Made by a program: the position numbers and the translations under genes. A stretch of 64,000 nt of DNA, from the NCBI RefSeq assembly GCF_036173125.1, contig NZ_CP108054.1, positions 3,348,001 through 3,412,000 on the forward strand, in the 5' to 3' direction. The notes beneath the pieces are model-generated. The model worked only from the letters and a program-made list of their open reading frames with translations, made no database searches and was not told the origin of the DNA. Shown one piece after another: positions 33,304 through 41,765 of this stretch (position 1 is the first letter of the stretch; every line of letters begins with the position of its first letter). Source of the DNA: Streptomyces sp. NBC_00286 (GTDB lineage Bacteria > Actinomycetota > Actinomycetes > Streptomycetales > Streptomycetaceae).

Positions 33304-33936
33304 ATTAGCGGCAACCGGCAGACGAGCTGGGCGTTCGCCGACGCCTTTGTCGCCGAGGACGACGCGCTGCGCTGGGCCCGGGACCGGGCCCAGGAGGCAG
33401 GGCTGCGCTCGGTGTCGCCCGGCACCGGCGCCGCGCTGCGGTTGCTCGCCGCCACCGTGGGCGCAAAATCGGTGGCGGAGATCGGAACCGGAACCGGAGT
33501 CTCCGGAATTCATCTGCTGCACGGCATGCGGCCGGACGGTGTACTGACCACCGTCGACACGGAGCCGGAGCGCCAGCAGTTCGCCCGGCAGGCGTTCCGC
33601 GCCGCCGGCTTCGCCAGTAATCGCGCGCGCATCATTCCGGGCCGCGCCCTGGATGTCCTGCCCCGGCTCGCGGACTCCGGATACGACCTCGTCTTCTGCG
33701 ACGGGGACCGCCTGGAATATCTCGACTATCTCGCTGAATCGTTGCGCCTGCTGCGCCCCGGCGGCCTTGTCTGTTTCGAGGGCGTCTTCTCAAACGGCCG
33801 GACAGTGGACTCGGGCCCACAGCCGACAGAGGTACTGCGCCAGCGCGAGCTACTGCGCACGGTCCGCGAGAACCAGGACCTCGTACCCTCGCTCCTGCCG
33901 GTCGGCGACGGCCTGCTGTGCGCCGTCAAGCGCTGA
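33304..33936 (+). CDS. O-methyltransferase (Rv1220c-like) with apparent ATT start
   Basis: A 210-residue SAM-dependent O-methyltransferase. The SAM motif is AEIGTGTGVSGIHLL near residue 60, with VDTEPE as motif II and YDLVFCDGD as motif III. The conserved N-terminal QTSWAFADAFVAEDDALRWARDRA lies upstream of the first GTG (33412) in this frame. Between the stop at 33223 and that region there is no ATG, GTG, TTG or CTG; ATT 33304 follows GGGAGAGG at proper spacing. Hence an ATT start is proposed. Divergent from sigE, as in mycobacteria. Confidence 0.85.
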   Translation: MSGNRQTSWAFADAFVAEDDALRWARDRAQEAGLRSVSPGTGAALRLLAATVGAKSVAEIGTGTGVSGIHLLHGMRPDGVLTTVDTEPERQQFARQAFRAAGFASNRARIIPGRALDVLPRLADSGYDLVFCDGDRLEYLDYLAESLRLLRPGGLVCFEGVFSNGRTVDSGPQPTEVLRQRELLRTVRENQDLVPSLLPVGDGLLCAVKR

Positions 33937-33940
33937 GCCG

Positions 33941-33978
33941 TTACGTGCCGTAGGCCTGGTTACGGGTCGTAGACCTGG
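33941..33978. repeat. 19-bp direct repeat after the O-methyltransferase
   Basis: Two adjacent 19-bp copies, TTACGTGCCGTAGGCCTGG and TTACGGGTCGTAGACCTGG (3 mismatches), immediately after the stop codon. Confidence 0.7.
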
Positions 33979-33986
33979 AACGACAG

Positions 33987-34017
33987 CGCCCCGGCACCAA
34001 TTCGCGGCGCCGGGGCG
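33987..34017. terminator. Bidirectional terminator between O-methyltransferase and DUF3117 genes
   Basis: CGCCCCGGC (33987-33995) pairs with GCCGGGGCG (34009-34017), 13-nt loop. It lies between convergent genes. Confidence 0.7.
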
Positions 34018-34043
34018 GCTCAAAACGTTCTGTCGCTCCCGCG

Positions 34044-34211
34044 TCAGCCGACGACCTTCTTAAGGGCGTCGCCGAGCGCGTCGGCCTCGTCAGGGGTCAG
34101 CTCGACGACGAGCCGACCGCCGCCTTCGAGCGGAACGCGCATGACGATGCCCCGCCCCTCCTTGGTCACCTCGAGCGGGCCATCACCCGTCCGCGGCTTC
34201 ATGGCCGCCAT
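34044..34211 (-). CDS. DUF3117 family small protein
   Basis: A 55-residue conserved actinobacterial protein, MAAMKPRTGDGPLEVTKEG to the end PDEADALGDALKKVVG, nearly identical to what is known of the DUF3117 family across actinomycetes. Function unknown; strong conservation suggests an essential or interaction role. GGAAGGGG lies 8 nt before ATG 34211. The longer frame to 34307 is leader. Confidence 0.92.
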   Translation of the reverse strand: MAAMKPRTGDGPLEVTKEGRGIVMRVPLEGGGRLVVELTPDEADALGDALKKVVG

Positions 34212-34577
34212 GCTCGTTCCCCTTCCTGAAACCAGCTCATCGTCGCCGACGGCCCCTTCGAGGGCACACGTCCTTCTTCCAGGACACGCGTCACCGGCAT
34301 CGAACACATTGCTTCCAGGCCATTATCCCGCATCTCAGGACCCGATGACCAACATCAGTCGGCATCGCTTGCGCAACGCGCTTGAGCAAAACCACTCAAT
34401 TCGGCGATGTGACTGCGATACTGCGCCACCGCATCGACTTTCGGGCGCCGGAATTCTTTGACGCAGGTCACATCTCTGAACGCAGACCCTGCTCATGATC
34501 TACGCCATGCTGTCCTCGGACGACTACGAGACGCTACGAAGACGACGAAAAAGCCGCGACACCGGAGGGGACCCACC
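34212..34577. other. Divergent intergenic region, no gene seen
   Basis: A 366-bp gap between the DUF3117 gene and the enoyl-CoA hydratase gene. Slightly AT-richer stretches occur near 34380-34480. No operator, hairpin or small gene was supported. It must carry the promoters of both genes. Confidence 0.5.
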
Positions 34578-35381
34578 ATGGCTGACACCGTGCTCTACGA
34601 GGTGAGCGACGGACTCGCGACGATCACGCTGAACCGCCCCGAGGCGATGAACGCGCTGAACATCGAGACCAAGGTCGCCCTCCGGGACGCGGTCCAGTCA
34701 GCGGCATCCGACGACGCCGTACGGGCCGTGCTGCTGACCGCCGCCGGTGACCGGGCGTTCTGCGTCGGGCAGGACCTGAAGGAGCACATCGGGCTGCTGG
34801 CCGCCGACCGGGAGGCCGGCTCGGGGCAGACCATGAGCACCGTACGGGAGCACTACAACCCGATTGTGCGGGCCCTTACCGGAGCGCCGAAGCCCGTGGT
34901 CGCCGCGGTGAACGGGGTGGCGGCCGGGGCGGGCTTCGGGTTCGCGCTCGCGGCGGACTACCGGATCGTGGCGGACACGGCGGCCTTCAACTCGTCGTTC
35001 GCGGGGGTGGCCCTGACGGCGGACTCCGGCATCTCGTGGACCCTGCCGCGGGTCGTGGGCCCCGGGCGCGCCGCCGACCTGCTGCTCTTCCCGCGGAGCA
35101 TCAAGGCCCAGGAGGCGTACGAACTGGGCATCGCGAACCGGCTCGTGCCGCCCGCCGAGCTGCGCGCCGAGGCCGAGAAGGTGGCGCGGGCGCTGGCCGA
35201 GGGGCCGACGGTGGCCTACGCGGCGCTGAAGGAGTCGGTGGCTTACGGGCTGACGCACTCCTTGGCGGAGACCTTGGACAAGGAGGACGAGTTGCAGACG
35301 CGGGCGGGCTCCTCGGAGGACCACGCGATCGCGGTGCAGGCCTTCGTCAACAAGGAGAAGCCGACGTACGTGGGGCGGTGA
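34578..35381 (+). CDS. Enoyl-CoA hydratase/isomerase (crotonase) family
   Basis: A 267-residue crotonase-fold enzyme. Start MADTVLYEVSDGLATITLNRPEAMNALN, oxyanion-hole regions DRAFCVGQDLKEH and AAVNGVAAGAGFGFALAADYRI; the first candidate acid (GISWTLPRVVGPGRA) has no clear Glu pair typical of hydratases, so PaaG-like isomerase activity is as likely. GGAGGGGACC precedes ATG 34578. It acts on CoA thioesters in fatty or phenylacetyl-CoA degradation in this family. Convergent with tag, 16 bp apart. Confidence 0.9.
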   Translation: MADTVLYEVSDGLATITLNRPEAMNALNIETKVALRDAVQSAASDDAVRAVLLTAAGDRAFCVGQDLKEHIGLLAADREAGSGQTMSTVREHYNPIVRALTGAPKPVVAAVNGVAAGAGFGFALAADYRIVADTAAFNSSFAGVALTADSGISWTLPRVVGPGRAADLLLFPRSIKAQEAYELGIANRLVPPAELRAEAEKVARALAEGPTVAYAALKESVAYGLTHSLAETLDKEDELQTRAGSSEDHAIAVQAFVNKEKPTYVGR

Positions 35382-35397
35382 CCTGCGCCGACACCGC

Positions 35398-35976
35398 CTA
35401 CTGGAGGCGTGCGACGCACGCCTCCAGGTGATCGTCGACCAGTCCGCACGCCTGCATCAGGGCGTACGCGGTCGTCGGGCCCACGAAGCGTATGCCTCGC
35501 TTTTTGAGGGCCTTGGAGAGGGCGGTCGACTCGTCGGTGACCGCCGGGACGTCGGCGAGGGTCTTCGGAGCGGGACGTGCGGCGCGGTCCGGTGCGTACG
35601 ACCAGATCAGCTTGTCCAGCTCCCCGGAGGGCCAGTCGGCGAGCACGCGCGCGTTGGCGAGTGTCGCCTCGATCTTGGCTCTGTTGCGGATGATCCCGGG
35701 GTCGGCGAGGAGCCGCTCCTTGTCGGCGTCCGTGAAGGCGGCGACCTCGGCGATCTTGAAGCCGGAGAAAGCCGCGCGGAAACCCTCGCGGCGGCGCAGG
35801 ATCGTGATCCAGGACAGGCCCGACTGGAAGGCCTCCAGGCACAACCGCTCGTACAGCGCGTCGTCGCCGTGGACCGGGCGGCCCCATTCCTCGTCGTGGT
35901 ACGTCACGTAGTCCTCGGTCGACAGGGCCCAGGGGCAGCGCAGCGCTCCGTCGGGTCCTTTCAGTGCCTCGCTCAC
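35398..35976 (-). CDS. tag: DNA-3-methyladenine glycosylase I
   Basis: A 192-residue base-excision repair enzyme removing 3-methyladenine. Visible: RCPWALSTEDYVTYHDEEWGRPVHGDDALYERL (a Cys and the conserved Tyr/His/Glu), FQSGLSWITILRRR, and a C-terminal helix with FVGPTTAYALMQACGLVDDHLEAC carrying the zinc-snap His/Cys. Length is normal. GTG 35976 overlaps the stop of the DivIVA-like gene in GTGA, so coupled. Confidence 0.94.
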   Translation of the reverse strand: MSEALKGPDGALRCPWALSTEDYVTYHDEEWGRPVHGDDALYERLCLEAFQSGLSWITILRRREGFRAAFSGFKIAEVAAFTDADKERLLADPGIIRNRAKIEATLANARVLADWPSGELDKLIWSYAPDRAARPAPKTLADVPAVTDESTALSKALKKRGIRFVGPTTAYALMQACGLVDDHLEACVARLQ

Positions 35977-36323
35977 CGGTGGTCATCCTCCGGGTGCTGC
36001 TCCAGGGAGGTGTCCCGGTCCGCTCTCGCTCCGGCCAGCGCGGCCTCCAGGTCGGCGATCCGGGCGTCGCGCTCGGCGAGCTCGGCGGCGAGGCGGCCGA
36101 GGGCGTCGTCGACGTCCGCCATGCGATAGCCACGGACGGACACCGGGAAGCGCAGCAGCTCCACGTCGCCGCGATGCAGCGGGCGGTCCAGGGGCAGGGG
36201 GTCCACGAGGCGCTCGGGCGGGGCCTCGGGCAGGGCGGTGCTGTCGCCGCCGCCCACCACGGAGAGGGTCACCGCGGCGACGACCACGACGAGGGCGACG
36301 ACCAGGAACAAGAACATGAACAT
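35973..36323 (-). CDS. DivIVA-domain-like small membrane protein
   Basis: A 116-residue protein. A membrane helix (MFMFLFLVVALVVVVAAVTLSVVG, residues 1-24) is followed by LRFPVSVRGYRMADVDDALGRLAAEL, which matches the N-terminal DivIVA motif (F..a.rGYr..DVD..L), and a short coiled coil. DivIVA domains bind curved membranes and organise tip growth and division; this one is a short membrane-anchored version. ATG 36323 preferred over GTG 36359. It overlaps tag by 4 bp. Confidence 0.82.
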   Translation of the reverse strand: MFMFLFLVVALVVVVAAVTLSVVGGGDSTALPEAPPERLVDPLPLDRPLHRGDVELLRFPVSVRGYRMADVDDALGRLAAELAERDARIADLEAALAGARADRDTSLEQHPEDDHR

Positions 36324-36503
36324 CGCTGCGGTCCCCCACGCTCTGTCACCGGCTGCCACCGGCTGTTGCCGACGCGGTACGCGTCGACACGGAAACTGTC
36401 AGGCTCCGATCGTGCCATGCGACTCTGACAGTTAGGGTCGCAGGCGGCCGATCCAGGTGGCGGAACGGCGACCACTGCGAACGACTGGGAGAGGTCACAG
36501 GGG

Positions 36504-37364
36504 ATGCTCAGGCTGGGCGGGCGCGAATTCGACGCGCATGAGCCGGTGATCATGGCGATCGTGAACCGGACCCCCGACTCCTTCTACGACCAAGGGGCCA
36601 CCTTTCGCGACGAGCCGGCGCTCGCGCGCGTGGAAGAGGCGATGTCAGAGGGTGCTGCCATCATCGACATCGGTGGGGTCAAGGCCGGTCCCGGGGAGGA
36701 GGTGACGGCCGAGGAGGAGGCGCGACGCACGGTGGGTTTCGTCGCCGAGGTGCGGCGTCGGTTCCCCGACGTGATCATCAGCGTCGACACCTGGCGGCAC
36801 GAGGTCGCCGAGGCGGTCTGCGAGGCGGGCGCGGATCTGCTCAACGACGCGTGGGGCGGGGTCGATCCGCGGCTCGCGGAGGTCGCCGGGCGGTTCGGGG
36901 TAGGGCTGGTGTGTACGCACGCGGGGGGTGCGCGGCCTCGTACGCGGCCGCATCGGGTGGCGTACGACGATGTCATGGCCGACATCTTGCGGGTCACCCT
37001 TGGGCTGGCCGAGCGGGCGGTTTCGCTCGGGGTGCCGCGGGAGTCTGTGCTCATCGACCCTGGGCATGACTTCGGGAAGAACACTCGGCACAGTCTGGAG
37101 GCCACGCGGCGGCTGGGCGAGATGGTTTCCACGGGGTGGCCCGTGCTGGTCTCGCTCTCCAACAAGGACTTTGTCGGCGAGACCTTGAACAAGCCGGTCA
37201 AGGAACGGGTCCTTGGGACCCTTGCCACGACGGCCGTTTCGGCGTGGCTGGGGGCGCGGGTGTACCGCGTCCATGAGGTCGCGGAGACCCGCCAGATCCT
37301 CGACATGGTCGCGGCGATCGCCGGCCACCGGCCACCGGCGGTTGCCCGGCGAGGGCTGGCGTAG
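36504..37364 (+). CDS. folP: Dihydropteroate synthase family protein (FolP2-like)
   Basis: A 286-residue TIM-barrel of the dihydropteroate synthase family: MAIVNRTPDSFYD and DIGGVKAGPG are pterin-site loops, SVDTWRHEVAEA and LIDPGHDFGK further conserved blocks. It lies in the same neighbourhood as M. tuberculosis folP2, whose product is reported not to complement DHPS loss, so its role in folate synthesis is uncertain. GGGAGAGG lies before ATG 36504. No other folate genes are adjacent. Confidence 0.88.
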   Translation: MLRLGGREFDAHEPVIMAIVNRTPDSFYDQGATFRDEPALARVEEAMSEGAAIIDIGGVKAGPGEEVTAEEEARRTVGFVAEVRRRFPDVIISVDTWRHEVAEAVCEAGADLLNDAWGGVDPRLAEVAGRFGVGLVCTHAGGARPRTRPHRVAYDDVMADILRVTLGLAERAVSLGVPRESVLIDPGHDFGKNTRHSLEATRRLGEMVSTGWPVLVSLSNKDFVGETLNKPVKERVLGTLATTAVSAWLGARVYRVHEVAETRQILDMVAAIAGHRPPAVARRGLA

Positions 37365-37856
37365 CCCTGGCGGGGTGACGCCGGGGAGGGTTTTTCGCCC
37401 CCGCCGCCCCTACCCGTCCCATCCTCGGGGCGTTGCCCCGAACCCCACCAAGGGCTCCGCCCCTGGACCCCGCTGGGGCTGCCGCCCCAGACCCGCATCG
37501 GCCTGAACGGCCTCGTCCTCAAACGCCGGACGGGCTGAAGTGTGCCGGCCCGCCTGAGTAGCTGAGCTGCGCAGAAGCGCCCCTTGAGGGGCGCGGGGAA
37601 CTGCGCGACAAGCCACAACGAACCCGCAGCCGCGACACGCAGTGTCACTCCCACCCCGTGGCGGGGGGTCTGGGGCACAGCCCCGATCGGCGTCGCAGGG
37701 GCGGAGCCCCGAGGGGGCTGGGGGCGCAGCCCCAGCGGGGTCCAGGGGCGGAGCCCCCCAGGGTCCCAGGGGCGGAGCCCCCCAGCAGGGTCCCAGGGGC
37801 AGCGCCCCTTGGTATGGGACGGGTAAGGGCGGCCGGGGCGAGAAACCCCCCTCGCC
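37365..37856. repeat. 490-bp intergenic region filled with GC-rich REP-like repeats
   Basis: No gene. Contains an inverted copy of the REP-like unit (CGCCCCTTGAGGGGCGCGGG with AACTGCGCGACAAGCC, near 37576-37615) and several GGGGCGGAGCCCC- or GGGGCGCAGCCCC-type palindromic units (near 37440-37490, 37695-37810). The repeated phrase GTCCCAGGGGCGGAGCCCCC occurs twice. They can form many hairpins between folP (+) and the LOG gene (-). Confidence 0.75.
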
Positions 37857-38615
37857 CTACCTGCCCGCCTCCTTGGACACCAACGCCACCGCCTCATCCA
37901 CGTCGTCCGTCAGATGGAACAACAGCAGATCCTGCTCCGACGCCTTCCCCTGCGCGATCAGCGTGTTCTTGAGCCAGTCCACCAACCCGCCCCAGTACTC
38001 CGTACCGAAGAGCACGATGGGAAAGCGCGTGACCTTCTGGGTCTGAACCAGAGTCAGCGCCTCGAAGAGCTCGTCCAGCGTGCCGAGGCCACCGGGCAGC
38101 ACCACGAACCCCTGCGCGTACTTGACGAACATCATCTTGCGCACGAAGAAGTAGCGGAAGTTGAGGCCGATGTCGACGTACGGGTTCAGCCCCTGCTCGA
38201 AGGGCAGCTCGATGCCGAGTCCGACCGAGATGCCCTTCGCCTCACACGCCCCCTTGTTGGCGGCCTCCATGGCACCCGGCCCACCACCCGTGATGACCGC
38301 GAACCCGGCCTCCACCAGGCCCCGGCCGAGCGCGACCCCGGCCTCGTACTCCGGCGACCCGGCCGGCGTACGAGCCGAGCCGAACACGCTGATCGCGGGC
38401 GGGAGTTCGGCCAGCGTGCCGAAGCCCTCGATGAACTCCGACTGGATGCGCAGCACTCGCCAGGGGTCGGTGTGCACCCAGTCCGAGGGCCCGCCCGCGT
38501 CCAGCAGCCGCTGGTCCGTCGTGCTCGCCTGCACCTGGCCGCGCCTGCGCAGCACGGGGCCGAGCTGCTGTTCCTCCGGTGGCTGCTTCTTGCCCTCCGG
38601 GTCGCCAGTGGCCAT
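37857..38615 (-). CDS. LOG family protein (TIGR00730, cytokinin-riboside phosphoribohydrolase type)
   Basis: A 252-residue Rossmann-like protein with both signature motifs, GGGPGAMEAANKGA (the PGGGxGxxE equivalent) and PGGLGTLDELFE. In this family the activity is release of the base from nucleoside 5'-monophosphates, or a pyrimidine nucleotide nucleosidase in the PpnN relatives. ATG 38615 has GGAGGGAGC upstream; the longer frame is rejected. Same relative position as Rv1205. Confidence 0.9.
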   Translation of the reverse strand: MATGDPEGKKQPPEEQQLGPVLRRRGQVQASTTDQRLLDAGGPSDWVHTDPWRVLRIQSEFIEGFGTLAELPPAISVFGSARTPAGSPEYEAGVALGRGLVEAGFAVITGGGPGAMEAANKGACEAKGISVGLGIELPFEQGLNPYVDIGLNFRYFFVRKMMFVKYAQGFVVLPGGLGTLDELFEALTLVQTQKVTRFPIVLFGTEYWGGLVDWLKNTLIAQGKASEQDLLLFHLTDDVDEAVALVSKEAGR

Positions 38616-38825
38616 GTCCGCTCCCTCCGGGATTGGGGTCTCCCCGGCTCGAGCGGAGCCGAGAGCTGGGGAAGGGTGGTTCCACCCCAGCGTAGGTCTA
38701 CGCGGGTTACGGAGGGGGTACGTCGGCATGTCCGCCGTGAACCGCCCTCAGGTACGGGGCAGGACCTGAGATACGGGACCTGAGATACAAGACCTCAAGC
38801 ACAGGACCTTGGATTTGGATACGGG

Positions 38826-39905
38826 TCAGGACGTCAGCCAGGCCCGCAGCCGCTCCTCCCCCGCCAGAATCTTCCCCGTTTCGACCCGTTCATCCCGCTT
38901 GTGCGCCAAGTGCGGGTTCCCAGGGCCGTAGTTGACGGCAGGGATCCCGAGGGCACTGAAGCGGGAGACATCCGTCCAGCCGTACTTGGGCTGCGGGGTG
39001 CCGCCGACCGCCTCCATGAACGCGGCGGCCGCCGGGTGGGACAGGCCGGGCAGCGCCGCCCCGCTGTGGTCGTCGATGACGAACTCCTCGACCCCGCAGT
39101 CCGCGAACACCTCGTGTACGTGGGCCAGCGCCTCCTCCTCGCTACGGTCGGGCGCGTAGCGGAAGTTGACGGTCACCACGCACTCGTCGGGGATGACATT
39201 GCCTGCCACTCCGCCCTCGATCCGGACGGCGTTGAGGCCCTCGCGGTATTCCAGCCCGTCGATGACCGGATAGCGCGGCTCGTACGAGGCCAGGCGGGCG
39301 AGGATCGGGGCGGCCGCATGGATCGCGTTGGAGCCCATCCAGCTGCGCGCCGAGTGGGCGCGCTCGCCGCGCGTCTTCAGCAGCACCCGGAGCGTCCCCT
39401 GGCAACCGCCCTCCACCTGCCCGTCCGAGGGCTCCAGCAGCACCGCGAAGTCGCCCTCGAGCCAGTCCGGGTGGGCTTCGGCGACATGCTTCAGACCGTT
39501 CAGGTGAGCGGCGACCTCTTCGTTGTCGTAGAAGACGAATGTGAGGTCTCGATTGGGTTCGGGCACGGTGGCCGCGATCCGCAGCTGCACGGCGACACCC
39601 GCCTTCATGTCGCAGGTGCCGCAGCCCCATAGCACGCCGTCGTCGTCGAGGCGCGAGGGCACGTTGCCGGCGATCGGCACCGTGTCGATGTGCCCGGCGA
39701 GGATCACGCGCTCGGCCCGCCCCAGATTCGTACGGGCGACGACGTTGTTGCCGTACCGGTCGACCGTCAGATGCGGCAGGGCACGCAGCGCGGTCTCGAC
39801 GGCGTCCGCCAAGGGCTTCTCGCTGCCGCTCTCCGAGGGGAAATCGACGAGCCGCGCGGTGAGCCGGGCGGCGTCAACACTGAGGTCAAGCGGGGTGTCA
39901 GCCAT
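38826..39905 (-). CDS. dapE: Succinyl-diaminopimelate desuccinylase
   Basis: A 359-residue M20 metallopeptidase-fold enzyme of the lysine and peptidoglycan diaminopimelate pathway. Metal and active-site motifs are GHIDTVP and CGTCDMKAG (Asp), EE near FYDNEEVAAHL, SDGQVEGGCQGT and the His in the end region LAHKRDERVE. Length typical. ATG 39905 has a TAGGGT box 7 nt upstream and no ribosome site. The longer frame to 39983 is leader. dapC lies 2 kb downstream (not the same operon). Confidence 0.95.
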   Translation of the reverse strand: MADTPLDLSVDAARLTARLVDFPSESGSEKPLADAVETALRALPHLTVDRYGNNVVARTNLGRAERVILAGHIDTVPIAGNVPSRLDDDGVLWGCGTCDMKAGVAVQLRIAATVPEPNRDLTFVFYDNEEVAAHLNGLKHVAEAHPDWLEGDFAVLLEPSDGQVEGGCQGTLRVLLKTRGERAHSARSWMGSNAIHAAAPILARLASYEPRYPVIDGLEYREGLNAVRIEGGVAGNVIPDECVVTVNFRYAPDRSEEEALAHVHEVFADCGVEEFVIDDHSGAALPGLSHPAAAAFMEAVGGTPQPKYGWTDVSRFSALGIPAVNYGPGNPHLAHKRDERVETGKILAGEERLRAWLTS

Positions 39906-39912
39906 ACGGTCG

Positions 39913-39918
39913 ACCCTA
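39913..39918 (-). promoter_or_regulatory. -10 box, leaderless promoter of dapE
   Basis: TAGGGT on the minus strand, 7 nt before ATG 39905. Confidence 0.6.
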
Positions 39919-40021
39919 GCGCGACGGCACGGACCGCCCCCACGTCGACTGCTTTGAGACATCCCCCACAGCCTGTTGACCAAATGTCCATAGTCCGGTC
40001 ATCCGACCCCGCGCCCTTCGC

Positions 40022-40027
40022 TACCTT
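40022..40027 (+). promoter_or_regulatory. -10 box, leaderless promoter of the lysozyme-like gene
   Basis: TACCTT, 7 nt before GTG 40035. Confidence 0.45.
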
Positions 40028-40034
40028 GATAAGC

Positions 40035-41024
40035 GTGCGCGAACCCACCAGTAACGTCCGTCGCCGCCGCCTCCCCCGCTTCGGAACGGCCCTCGCGATG
40101 CTGCTCGCCCTCGCGGCGTACCTCACCTTCCAGTACGTCTCCGGGGGCACGGGCGCTCCCCGGTGCACGGTCGTCTCGGACAGAGGCGACGGCGCGTCGT
40201 ACGAGTACGAGTTCACTGCGGAGCAGGCGGTGAACGCGGCGACGATCTCGGTGGTCGGCACCAACCGCGGCATGCCCGAGCGGGCCGTCACGATCGCCCT
40301 CGCGACGGCGCTCCAGGAGTCCGGCCTGCGCAACATCGACCACGGCGACCGGGACTCGCTGGGCCTGTTCCAGCAGCGGCCCTCGCAGGGCTGGGGCACG
40401 GAAACGCAGGTCATGGACCCGGCGTACGCGGCGAGCGAGTTCTACGAGCACCTGGCCAAGGTGCCGGACTACGCGGAGCTGCCGCTCACGGTCGCCGCCC
40501 AGCGCGTACAGCGCAGCGGCTTCCCGGACGCGTACGCGAAGCATGAAACGGACGCCGGCCTGCTGGCCGCGGCACTGACGGGGCGCGCGGCGGGCACGCT
40601 CACCTGCGAAGGGCGCCCGGACATGCGGCCCGAGCAACGCCGGCAGGTCGGTCCGGATGCGGTGCGCGCCGCGCTGGTACGGGACTTCGGGCAGGACATG
40701 TTCCAAGCGGCGGGCGCGGAGCGGAAGTTGGGGCCGGAGACGGGCGCCACTCCGTCGGATGCGTCGTCCGGCGCGGGCGGTCCCGCGAACCCCCGCACCG
40801 TGACCATCCCGGTCCCCGACGCCCCGGCCACCAAGGGCGGGCAGCGACAGCGCGGCTGGGGGCTGGCGCACTGGGCGGTGGCCAACGCCTCCGCGCTGCA
40901 CATCAAGCGGGTCTCGTACGCGGGTCGGGTCTGGATCGCCGGGCACACCCGCAGCGAGTGGCGCGCAGAGGCCTCGAAGTCCCGTAACTCCACGGACGAA
41001 GTCCGCGTCGTCACGGGGCGGTAG
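40035..41024 (+). CDS. Membrane-anchored lysozyme/SLT-like fold protein
   Basis: A 329-residue protein with an N-terminal signal-anchor (LPRFGTALAMLLALAAYLTFQYV, about residues 14-36) and an extracytoplasmic domain. NAATISVVGTNRGMPERAVTIALATALQESGLRNID...DSLGLFQQRPSQGWGT has the catalytic-Glu (QESG) and SLGLFQQR pattern of lysozyme-like transglycosylases. Related proteins are sometimes mislabelled heavy-metal transporters. Cell-wall cleavage is inferred from the fold. A basic C-terminal part ends with IAGHTRSEWR. Divergent from dapE. Confidence 0.75.
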   Translation: MREPTSNVRRRRLPRFGTALAMLLALAAYLTFQYVSGGTGAPRCTVVSDRGDGASYEYEFTAEQAVNAATISVVGTNRGMPERAVTIALATALQESGLRNIDHGDRDSLGLFQQRPSQGWGTETQVMDPAYAASEFYEHLAKVPDYAELPLTVAAQRVQRSGFPDAYAKHETDAGLLAAALTGRAAGTLTCEGRPDMRPEQRRQVGPDAVRAALVRDFGQDMFQAAGAERKLGPETGATPSDASSGAGGPANPRTVTIPVPDAPATKGGQRQRGWGLAHWAVANASALHIKRVSYAGRVWIAGHTRSEWRAEASKSRNSTDEVRVVTGR

Positions 41025-41053
41025 TACGCGTCCTCACCCGTTCGGAGGACACC

Positions 41054-41137
41054 GTGCGCGCCATGTCCACGGCGCGCACGGGACTTCGTACGCCCACGCG
41101 CGAATCGACCGAATCCCTTGGGAGTCAAGGGCGGTAA
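41054..41137 (+). CDS. Possible 27-residue peptide gene
   Basis: GTG 41054 with GGAGGAC 4-7 nt upstream, followed by MSTARTGLRTPTRESTESLG... and a TAA at 41135-41137. It lies 29 bp after the lysozyme-like gene. The good ribosome site supports translation, but there is no family; it may be leader noise. Confidence 0.3.
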   Translation: MRAMSTARTGLRTPTRESTESLGSQGR

Positions 41138-41377
41138 GGATTCAGCAGACTTTCGCACCGGGTGTTCTTTGCCCGGATTTCTCCGCAGCCGATAATGCGA
41201 CGCATTGCCAACTCTTTACGGCGGGCCACCGCAACCTTCGCGGACTTCGAGCGGTAGTCACTGCGTCCGAGCCCGGAACGATCAGCTGCAGCCAGTCGGC
41301 CGACATCCAGTCGGCCACCGCCAACTCCCGGGCCCGGTCGCACACTTCACCTGTTTTCTCCCCGTCTAAGGAGCATC
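41138..41377. other. Intergenic region, nothing recognised
   Basis: About 240 bp between the possible peptide gene and the secreted protein gene. Base composition is slightly lower in GC near 41140-41200. No hairpin, repeat or promoter stood out. Confidence 0.4.
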
Positions 41378-41716
41378 ATGTCCCTCCCCCTGACCCGCCG
41401 GATCGCCCGTACCGCGCTGCTCGTCGCAGCGGGAGCGGCTGCCGGGGTCGGTGCGGCCGGCTCCGCCAGCGCGGCGCCCCAACTGCCCGCCGCCCCCGAC
41501 CTCGGCGGGGTGTCCTCGCTGGACAACGCGGGCACCACCGTCGACGGTGCCACGCAGTCCGCCACCGACCTCGCGGGCGACGCCGGCAACCAGGCCGTGC
41601 CGGGCGCGGACAAGACGACCGGCAAGGCCGTCAAGACCACGGGCAAGGCCGTCAAGCAGGCCGACGGCCTCACCAAGGGCGGCCTCCCCGGCGCGAAGAC
41701 GCTGCCGCTCGGCTGA
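41378..41716 (+). CDS. Small secreted protein
   Basis: A 112-residue exported protein. The signal peptide has RRIARTALLVAAGAAAGVGAAG with likely cleavage after SASA (near residue 32). The mature part is Gly/Ala/Thr/Lys-rich with two TTGKAVK repeats (KTTGKAVKTTGKAVKQ). It resembles small Streptomyces secreted proteins of unknown role. The ATG follows CTAAGGAGCATC (AAGGAG). A strong terminator follows 18 bp after the stop, so it is a single-gene unit. Confidence 0.8.
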   Translation: MSLPLTRRIARTALLVAAGAAAGVGAAGSASAAPQLPAAPDLGGVSSLDNAGTTVDGATQSATDLAGDAGNQAVPGADKTTGKAVKTTGKAVKQADGLTKGGLPGAKTLPLG

Positions 41717-41734
41717 CAGCACGCTCGTACGGCA

Positions 41735-41765
41735 GAGGGGTCCAGGGAAGTTCCCTGGACCCCTC
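41735..41765 (+). terminator. Terminator after the secreted protein gene
   Basis: A perfect 15-bp stem (41735-41749 with 41751-41765) around a single-base loop as drawn; in practice the inner AAGTT forms the loop. Confidence 0.85.

Noticed and set aside
33412..33936. Short O-methyltransferase starting at GTG 33412
   Set aside because: It would lose the conserved N-terminal block that precedes it in frame; an ATT start with a good ribosome site is preferred.
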